Assembly: GCA_027487245.1 (NCBI GenBank)
Contig: JAIYDY010000002.1
Location: forward strand, 1-64,000
Length of the DNA stretch: 64,000 nucleotides
DNA from: Hyphomicrobiales bacterium
GTDB taxonomy: Bacteria; Pseudomonadota; Alphaproteobacteria; Rhizobiales; Beijerinckiaceae
Direction of reading: 5' to 3'
In this document: one piece after another, positions 58,319 through 64,000 of the stretch
How the letters are laid out: every line of letters starts with the position of its first letter
Numbering within the stretch: position 1 is the stretch's first letter
The notes under the pieces: model-generated
Told to the model about the DNA's origin: nothing
The model's input: only the letters and a program-made list of their open reading frames with translations
The model's database searches: none
Position numbers and translations under genes: made by a program

Positions 58319-59386
58319 ATGACCACCGTCAGCACCATTCTGGCCGATCTCGACAGCGCCCTGGCCTCGCGTTCCGAGGACCAGAAGAACAGCACGATCA
58401 ACCGTGTCACCGACATGTTCGCTGACCGGGCGGACGAGTTTTCGGACGAGCAGGTCAGCGTTTTCGACGTCGTGATCGGCCGCCTCGCCTCAGGCGTCGG
58501 CCTGCAGAGCCGGATCGACCTGTCAGAACGCCTTGCCGATCTGGTCAAGGCCCCGCACGGGGTGGTGCGCCAGCTTGCGCTCGACGAGATCGGCGTGGCA
58601 CGGCCCGTGCTGACCCGCTCGCGCATGCTCAACGAGAATGACCTGATCGCCGTCGCCTCGACCAAGGGCCGCGATCACATGCTGGCCATCACCGAGCGCC
58701 CGCATCTGACACCGCCCGTCACCGATTACCTGGTGGTCAAGGGTGACCGCGTGATTTCGCACGCACTAGCCGGTAACGACACGGCCCGTTTCTCGGCGCG
58801 CGGCATGGGCCTTCTGGTCACCCGCGCCTTCGCCGACGAGGCCTTGCAGGTGACGTTGAGCGGTCGCGACGACATTCCTTCCGAACTGATGGTCAACCTG
58901 TCCAATGCAGCGCGGGAAAGCGCCCGCCGCCGGCTGATGTCGCGGACCTCGCCGGCCGCCCTGATGAGCCGGGACGGCGGAGACGGACCGCACGCCGGCA
59001 CCAACGTCTCGGAAAGCCGCAAGGCCGCTGCTCAGGCGGTGCGCGAGCTGTCCGCACGAGGAGGGCTCGACGAGCGCGCGCTGCTTCAATATGCCGTGGC
59101 CGGCAAGAGCGACGAAGCGCTCTACGCGCTGTCATTCATGGCGAAAGTCTCGCTGAACGCTGCCGAACAGGCCATCCTCGGCGCGGACCGCGACGCCTGC
59201 CTGGTGATCGGCAAGGCCATGGACTGGGGCTGGGAGACGGTCGAGGCCCTGATCGGACTCAGGCCAACCACCGACCAGCTGCCGCACATGATGGATCGGG
59301 CCAGAAGCAATTTCGAGAACCTGTCGTCCGCAACCGCGCAGCGCGTGCTGCAGTTCATGCGGGTGAAGGATCAGGCCGCCCGGTAA
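58319..59386 (+). CDS. DUF2336 domain protein
   Basis: A 355-residue, mostly helical protein of unknown function; DUF2336 proteins are typical of alphaproteobacteria. Recognisable stretches are SERLADLVKAPHGVVRQLALDEI, SRMLNENDLIAVASTKGRDHMLAI and LGADRDACLVIGKAMDWGWETV. No signal peptide or membrane segment is seen. ATG 58319 is preferred over TTG 58310. It diverges from rimP, and its last 32 bases overlap the end of convergent trmB. Confidence 0.88.
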   Translation: MTTVSTILADLDSALASRSEDQKNSTINRVTDMFADRADEFSDEQVSVFDVVIGRLASGVGLQSRIDLSERLADLVKAPHGVVRQLALDEIGVARPVLTRSRMLNENDLIAVASTKGRDHMLAITERPHLTPPVTDYLVVKGDRVISHALAGNDTARFSARGMGLLVTRAFADEALQVTLSGRDDIPSELMVNLSNAARESARRRLMSRTSPAALMSRDGGDGPHAGTNVSESRKAAAQAVRELSARGGLDERALLQYAVAGKSDEALYALSFMAKVSLNAAEQAILGADRDACLVIGKAMDWGWETVEALIGLRPTTDQLPHMMDRARSNFENLSSATAQRVLQFMRVKDQAAR

Positions 59387-60140
59387 GGTTCCGCGCGCCG
59401 TCCGCCACCCGGATGGCACGGATGTAGGAGGGCAACCGCCCCGCCGCATAGGCCTTGGCCTCGTAACGCGTCCTCACCCAGCCGTCGAAAGGCGTCTGCC
59501 AGTCCGCCGCTCCCTGTGCCTGCCAGACCAGATCGTCACGATCCGCCAGGCGCGCCAGCGTCCAGCCCACATAGTCATCGATGTCGGAGGCAAAGCGGAA
59601 CGCGCCGCCCTGCCGCAGCACGCGGGCGATGTCATCCAGCGTGCGGGGCGAGACGAAACGGCGCTTGCGCTGGCGGCGCTTGGGCCAGGGGTCTGGATAG
59701 AACAGATCGACCCGCTCCAGCTGCCCCGCCGGAAGGCGCTGCAACAGCGGAGCCGCATCGTCGCACCAGAGCCGGATGTTGGTGAGGCCTTCGCGCTGGA
59801 TGCTGGCAAGCATCTTGGCCATGCCATTGATGAACGGCTCGCAGCCGATGAAGCCCATGTCGGGTGACTGGCGAGCGGCGGCCAGCAGGTGCTCGCCACC
59901 GCCAAAGCCGATTTCGAGCCCGACGGCGCGGACAGGCTGCGCAAACAGAGCAGACAGGCTGGCCGGCAGCTCATCCGGCAAGAGCAACCGGGGCAACAGG
60001 CTGCCGAACAGGTCGGATTGGCCACCGCGCAGCTTCTTCGACTTGCGGCGCCCAAAAAAGGCGCCGCCCGAGCCTCCGGCATGGTTGGCCGCATCGGCTG
60101 GCCCGGATGTGTCCGCAACGGGGCCTCTTGGATCACTCAT
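59355..60140 (-). CDS. trmB: tRNA (guanine(46)-N7)-methyltransferase
   Basis: A 261-residue SAM-dependent methyltransferase that makes m7G46 in tRNA. SAM motif GLEIGFGGGEHLLAAARQ; VDLFYPDPWPKRRQRKRRFV holds the conserved PDPWPK(K/R)RH-like catalytic stretch. Downstream of metK in the same direction, as usual. About 30 N-terminal residues are extra and low in conservation. Confidence 0.95.
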   Translation of the reverse strand: MSDPRGPVADTSGPADAANHAGGSGGAFFGRRKSKKLRGGQSDLFGSLLPRLLLPDELPASLSALFAQPVRAVGLEIGFGGGEHLLAAARQSPDMGFIGCEPFINGMAKMLASIQREGLTNIRLWCDDAAPLLQRLPAGQLERVDLFYPDPWPKRRQRKRRFVSPRTLDDIARVLRQGGAFRFASDIDDYVGWTLARLADRDDLVWQAQGAADWQTPFDGWVRTRYEAKAYAAGRLPSYIRAIRVADGARNLTGRPDPSPA

Positions 60141-60227
60141 GGTCAGCTCTCACCGATGATGATCGTGGCGGCCACACGGGTCCGTCATTCATGCTCCGGC
60201 GCCAGGCTGGAACACGGCGTGACGTTT

Positions 60228-61433
60228 TCAGGCAACAGCGGCCTTCAGTGGCTTGACGAGATCGGTGCGCTCCCAGGAGAAGCCGCCGTCGCGCGTCGCC
60301 TTGCGGCCGAAGTGGCCATAGGCGGACGTGCGGGCATAGATCGCCTTGTTGAGGCCAAGGTGCTCGCGGATGCCGCGCGGGCTCAGGTCCATGACCTTGG
60401 CCACGGCGGCTTCGAGCCTGTCATCGGCCACCTTGCCGGTGCCGTGGGTGTCGACGTAGACCGACAGGGGCTGGGCCACGCCGATGGCATAGGACAGCTG
60501 GATCGTGCAGCGATCAGCCAGCTTGGCGGCCACGATGTTCTTGGCCAGATAGCGGGCGGCATAGGCCGCCGAGCGATCGACCTTGGTGGGATCCTTGCCG
60601 GAGAATGCGCCGCCGCCGTGGGGAGCAGCCCCGCCATAGGTATCGACAATGATCTTGCGACCTGTGAGGCCGGAATCGCCGTCAGGCCCGCCAATCAGGA
60701 ACTTGCCGGTGGGGTTGATCCACCACTTGCAGTCCTTGTCGATGGCGATGTCGGCGAGCGTCTCGCGGATGATCGGCTCGACCAGCTTGCGCACGTCGGC
60801 AGAACTCATGCTCGCGTCGAGATGCTGGGTCGACAGCACGATCTGGGTCACGGCGGTGGGACGGCCGTTCTCATAGCGAATGGTGACCTGGCTCTTGGCA
60901 TCGGGGCCAAGCTTGCCGCAGCCACGCTCGCCGGCCTTGCGCAGCTTCGTCAGGTTCTCGAGGATCTTGTGCGAATAGTAGATCGGCGCTGGCATCAGCT
61001 CCGGCGTCTCGGTGCAGGCATAGCCGAACATGATGCCCTGGTCGCCGGCTCCGACATCCTTGTTGCCGGCGGAATCGACGCCCTGGGCGATGTCCACCGA
61101 TTGCGGATGCAGCAGCACATCGATCTTGGCGGTCTTCCAGTGAAAACCGTCCTGTTCATAGCCGATGTCGCGAATGGCGCGGCGCGCCACGGACTTGACC
61201 TTGCTCTTCATCGCCTTCTCATCGAGCGAGGTGCGGACCTCGCCGGCGATCACGACCCGGTTGGTGGTGGCCAGCGTTTCGCAGGCAACGCGAACCTGGC
61301 TCGCATCCATGCCGGCCTTGCCGGCTTCGCGGAAGAACAGATCCACCACCTCATCGGAAATCCGGTCGCAAACCTTGTCGGGATGACCTTCGGAGACTGA
61401 TTCACTGGTGAAAAGATAGCTCGAGCGGGCCAC
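60228..61433 (-). CDS. metK: S-adenosylmethionine synthetase
   Basis: A 401-residue enzyme making SAM from methionine and ATP. Motifs are [40 protein letters not shown] (ATP-binding hexapeptide region) and the phosphate-binding [20 protein letters not shown]. The start is GTG 61433 with GAGGA seven bases upstream. The 194-base leader shows no recognisable SAM riboswitch. Together with ahcY it frames the activated-methyl cycle in this window. Confidence 0.97.
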   Translation of the reverse strand: MARSSYLFTSESVSEGHPDKVCDRISDEVVDLFFREAGKAGMDASQVRVACETLATTNRVVIAGEVRTSLDEKAMKSKVKSVARRAIRDIGYEQDGFHWKTAKIDVLLHPQSVDIAQGVDSAGNKDVGAGDQGIMFGYACTETPELMPAPIYYSHKILENLTKLRKAGERGCGKLGPDAKSQVTIRYENGRPTAVTQIVLSTQHLDASMSSADVRKLVEPIIRETLADIAIDKDCKWWINPTGKFLIGGPDGDSGLTGRKIIVDTYGGAAPHGGGAFSGKDPTKVDRSAAYAARYLAKNIVAAKLADRCTIQLSYAIGVAQPLSVYVDTHGTGKVADDRLEAAVAKVMDLSPRGIREHLGLNKAIYARTSAYGHFGRKATRDGGFSWERTDLVKPLKAAVA

Positions 61434-61627
61434 GGCACGTCCTCTGGGCTGATGAAGGGGTTGGCTTGGAAATGTTGGCTTGGATACTCGGAAGACTGGC
61501 GTCACGCTGGAGCGCGATGGCGCGCGCTTTTGCCAGCGGAACGGGTTGTCGTCAAGCCGATTGACCGGAACACCGGACGATTGTTCGTCAATTCGAACGC
61601 GGGACAGGGCGCGCGACGCCCCTTTTA

Positions 61628-62050
61628 TCAGTTGGACGGCTGGCTCGCGGCCAGCGCTTCGACCAGATCGATCAGCCGGCGGCGGACCTGCGCGTCGGAA
61701 ATGCGCACGAAGGCGCGCGTCAACTGCACCCCTTCGGATGTGGCCATGAAATCGGACACGAAGTTCGATTGCGGCAGTTCGCCGAAGCCGGCGGCCATGA
61801 CGATGTCGCCGGAAGGCGCGCCCTCGAAGAAGAACTCGACCGGCACGCCGAGAATCTTGGAGATCTGCTGGAGACGGCTTGCGCCGATGCGGTTCGCACC
61901 CTTCTCGTACTTCTGGATCTGCTGGAAGGTGATGCCAAGGGCCTCGCCCAGCCGTTCCTGGCTCATGCTGACGAGCAGCCGGCGCATCCTGACCCGCGCC
62001 CCGACATGGCGGTCAATCGGATTGGGAACTTTCTTCGGCACGATAGCCAT
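61628..62050 (-). CDS. XRE-family helix-turn-helix regulator
   Basis: A 140-residue protein with an N-terminal HTH ([23 protein letters not shown]) and a C-terminal part ([17 protein letters not shown]). It is highly conserved between lnt and metK in Hyphomicrobiales. Similar proteins regulate cell-cycle or nitrogen-related genes in some species; its targets here are unknown. A sensor domain is not evident. Confidence 0.93.
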   Translation of the reverse strand: MAIVPKKVPNPIDRHVGARVRMRRLLVSMSQERLGEALGITFQQIQKYEKGANRIGASRLQQISKILGVPVEFFFEGAPSGDIVMAAGFGELPQSNFVSDFMATSEGVQLTRAFVRISDAQVRRRLIDLVEALAASQPSN

Positions 62051-62114
62051 GGTCTGCGAAAAACCCCATCAAACCCGCCTGGCGAAACCTTTCCCCGCGG
62101 CGGCCCAAACATGA

Positions 62115-63746
62115 TCAGACAGCGGCCCTGCGCCGCAACCGGCCTGCAACGGAAAAGACCAGACAAATAAACATCAAGACACCAGCAGGCAGGTTGCCGA
62201 CTCGCGAAAAAGTTGTAGGGCCGATTGCCCTCGGAAGTCCAGTATCCAGAACGCCGTCTGTTCCCAGAGGCAGGCTGGCAATGACCCGTCCATAGGCGTC
62301 GACAACGCTCGAAACCCCGTTGTTGGCGGCGCGTACTATCGGCATGCCCTCTTCGATGGCCCGCAACCGTGCCTGACTGGCATGCTGGTAAGGCCCTGGC
62401 GTCTGGCCGAACCAGGCATCGTTGGTGACATTCAGCAGCACTTGCGGTCGGCGCGATGCAGGGGTGCCGGACGACCCGACTTGCGGCAGGACCTCGCCGG
62501 GGAAGATCGCCTCATAGCAGATGCTGGCGGCAACCGGTGGCAAGCCGGGGACATCAAGCACCGTCCGCGCAGCAGAGGCTGTGAAGCCGCCCGGGATCGC
62601 CACGAACGCGGTCAGCCCAAGCCCGTGCATGAGCCGTTCGAAAATGCCGGGCAGATACTCGCCGAACGGCACCAGATGATGTTTGTCGTAGGATGCGACG
62701 ATGCCGCCGTCGCGGGTGATGACCTGAATCGCATTGAAGATCGGCGGCTGGCTCTCGCCCGGAAGGCTGGCGCCGGCCCTCGCTGCGCCGGTGATCAGCG
62801 TGACGCCTCGTGGCAGCGCGCTGCTGATCCTTTGCAGCGCAGCCGGCGTGCGGTCGAGCAGGAACGGGAACGCCGACTCGGGCCAGATCAGGTGCGTGAC
62901 ATCCTGCAGGCCGAGAGTGCGCGGCGAGGTGGCACGATCCGAGATCGACAGATAGCGCTCGACGATCTCGCGGCCCTTGTCGGGCTGGAACTTGTCATCC
63001 TGCGGCAGGTTGGGCTGCATGATGCGCAGCTTGACACCGGCAACCAGCGGGCTGGGCTGAGCCGGAATGCGCTGCCAGCCAAACAGGGCCATGCCGGCGA
63101 GCAGGCCGACCGCCATCAGGCCCGTGGTGACCTGCCGCGCCGTGCTATCGAGACCAACAATCACGGCGGGCGTGGCTGCGAGGCCAACGGCCAGCACTGT
63201 CAGGCCATGCAGGCCCACCAGCGATGCGGTCTGGGACAACAGGCCGTTTTCCGCCAGGGCCTGGCCAAAGGCATTCCACGGAAAGCCGGTGAACAGCCAT
63301 GACCGGCACCATTCAGTGAAGCCGATGGCGCCGGCCAGCGCAAAGATGCGGCTTGCTCCCGGCCGCCAGAGCAACTGGGCGAGCGCAAATCCGGTTGCCG
63401 GAAAGATGGCCAGCACCATGGGCAGACCGAACACCCCGAAGGGCATTGCCCACAGGAACTTGTCGGCCTCGACCAGAAAGGCGGCGCCCAGCCACCACAA
63501 GCCCGCCACGAAATAGCCGAAACCCCAGAACCAGCCATCGGCGAAGGCCTGGCCAAGGCGGCGATGCAGGGCGGGCGAGGCCACGCCGTCGAGCAGCCAG
63601 ACGGCGATGGCGAAGGGCACGACCAGCAAAGGCCAGAGGCCGAATGGCGCCAGGGTCAACGCTCCGACCGCGCCGCCGGTGACAGCGAGCGCCCTGCGCC
63701 GCCAGCCCCAGCTCAACATCACGGAATCGCCAAAGCTGCGCAGCAT
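62115..63746 (-). CDS. lnt: Apolipoprotein N-acyltransferase
   Basis: A 543-residue membrane enzyme that adds the third acyl chain to lipoproteins. About six N-terminal hydrophobic segments are followed by a nitrilase-like domain with the triad Glu (LIWPESAFPFLLD), Lys (SYDKHHLVPFGEYLPG) and Cys (VAASICYEAIFPGEVLP). ATG 63746 is preferred; a GTG lies one codon earlier. It is eight to eleven bases after the corC-like gene. Confidence 0.95.
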   Translation of the reverse strand: MLRSFGDSVMLSWGWRRRALAVTGGAVGALTLAPFGLWPLLVVPFAIAVWLLDGVASPALHRRLGQAFADGWFWGFGYFVAGLWWLGAAFLVEADKFLWAMPFGVFGLPMVLAIFPATGFALAQLLWRPGASRIFALAGAIGFTEWCRSWLFTGFPWNAFGQALAENGLLSQTASLVGLHGLTVLAVGLAATPAVIVGLDSTARQVTTGLMAVGLLAGMALFGWQRIPAQPSPLVAGVKLRIMQPNLPQDDKFQPDKGREIVERYLSISDRATSPRTLGLQDVTHLIWPESAFPFLLDRTPAALQRISSALPRGVTLITGAARAGASLPGESQPPIFNAIQVITRDGGIVASYDKHHLVPFGEYLPGIFERLMHGLGLTAFVAIPGGFTASAARTVLDVPGLPPVAASICYEAIFPGEVLPQVGSSGTPASRRPQVLLNVTNDAWFGQTPGPYQHASQARLRAIEEGMPIVRAANNGVSSVVDAYGRVIASLPLGTDGVLDTGLPRAIGPTTFSRVGNLPAGVLMFICLVFSVAGRLRRRAAV

Positions 63747-63756
63747 CACAACTCAT

Positions 63757-64000
63757 TCATCCGGACGGATCGGTGCCGACCGGTGCTGCGCCGGCCTCGT
63801 TTCCAGGAAGGCCGGGCGTCGGACGATGGATCCTGACCCGCTTGAGCCGCCGCGGATCGGCATCGAGCACCTCGAATTCCAGGCCGTCGGGTCCCTTGAT
63901 CAGCTCACCCCGCGCCGGCACGCGGCCCGCAATGCTGACGATCAGCCCGCCAAGCGTGTCGACATCCTCGGCCTGCCGTGCGGACAGAAGATCGACGGCC
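63757..64000 (-). CDS. CorC/HlyC-family (hemolysin-like) protein, 3' end only
   Basis: The window edge cuts this gene. The 80 visible codons encode the C-terminal transporter-associated CorC_HlyC domain: QAEDVDTLGGLIVSIAGRVP, GPDGLEFEVLDADPRRLKRV, then a divergent tail. Such CBS-domain proteins (YbeX type) act in magnesium/cobalt efflux or ribosome maintenance. It lies directly upstream of lnt, as in most Proteobacteria. Confidence 0.9.
   Translation of the reverse strand, partial: AVDLLSARQAEDVDTLGGLIVSIAGRVPARGELIKGPDGLEFEVLDADPRRLKRVRIHRPTPGLPGNEAGAAPVGTDPSG

Noticed and set aside
61434-61627. SAM riboswitch before metK
   Set aside because: The 194-base leader was read for SAM-II and SAM/SAH-type conserved cores; none was recognised. 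A covariance-model search would be decisive.

Overview
The window is a dense, GC-rich bacterial chromosome segment with about 60 protein genes and one tRNA. Gene content and order point to an alphaproteobacterium of the order Hyphomicrobiales (Rhizobiales). The markers are the chvI-chvG-hprK-EIIA(Man)-ptsH-ahcY row with pckA close by, the hslU-hslV / hisB-DUF2628-hisH-hisA-hisF-hisE-coaA block, the corC-lnt-HTH-metK-trmB-rimP-nusA-ylxR-infB-rbfA-truB block, and a TIGR02300 gene beside tRNA-Ala. The genus cannot be told from the sequence. No insertion sequence, prophage, CRISPR array or rRNA operon was seen.

Layout. 1-5.6 kb (minus strand): the ChvG/ChvI envelope/acid-stress two-component system, a regulatory (non-transporting) PTS branch, and S-adenosylhomocysteinase, which has a perfect palindromic operator candidate upstream. 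5.7-10.6 kb (plus): a HugZ-like flavin/heme-type protein, PEP carboxykinase, a DUF4105 membrane protein and an orphan BMP-family binding protein. 10.7-17.3 kb (minus): an eight-gene co-directional run joining a tungstate-type TupBCA transporter, a second TupA-like binding protein, a TrmO/TsaA-like protein and a complete FecBCD/MolABC-type importer. A divergent regulator built from a small DNA-binding domain and a binding-protein-like sensor faces it. I read this as one molybdate/tungstate acquisition locus; it is the most interesting part of the window. 18.4-26.6 kb: an accessory energy/low-oxygen cluster (zinc alcohol dehydrogenase, NAD(P)HX dehydratase, carbamate kinase, Crp/Fnr regulator, DUF2892 protein, ADP-forming acyl-CoA synthetase fused to a GNAT acetyltransferase, cytochrome c) with FNR/FixK-like boxes at three promoters.

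26.7-34.6 kb: an NhaD-type antiporter, a secreted hypothetical, a class II glutamine amidotransferase, HrpB helicase, a DUF1194 protein, cytidylate kinase and TIGR02300. 34.7-38.2 kb: tRNA-Ala(GGC) with its own terminator, HrcA and TypA; an isolated plus-strand terminator in the hrcA/typA gap suggests a small RNA or leader attenuator. 38.4-50.4 kb: a VOC protein, USP, TrpS, MurJ, HslUV, the histidine operon through CoaA, a YqaA protein and RidA. 50.4-58.2 kb (minus): the rimP-nusA-ylxR-infB-rbfA-truB operon, preceded by a promoter and an intrinsic terminator (likely attenuator). 58.3-64 kb: a DUF2336 protein, TrmB, MetK, an XRE regulator, Lnt and the 3' end of a CorC-like gene cut by the window edge.

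Functional links: AhcY and MetK are the two arms of the S-adenosylmethionine cycle. HprK, EIIA and HPr form a phosphorylation relay likely tied to ChvGI. The nusA operon supplies transcription and translation factors. The Tup/Mol locus and the FNR-type cluster are the accessory, environment-facing modules.
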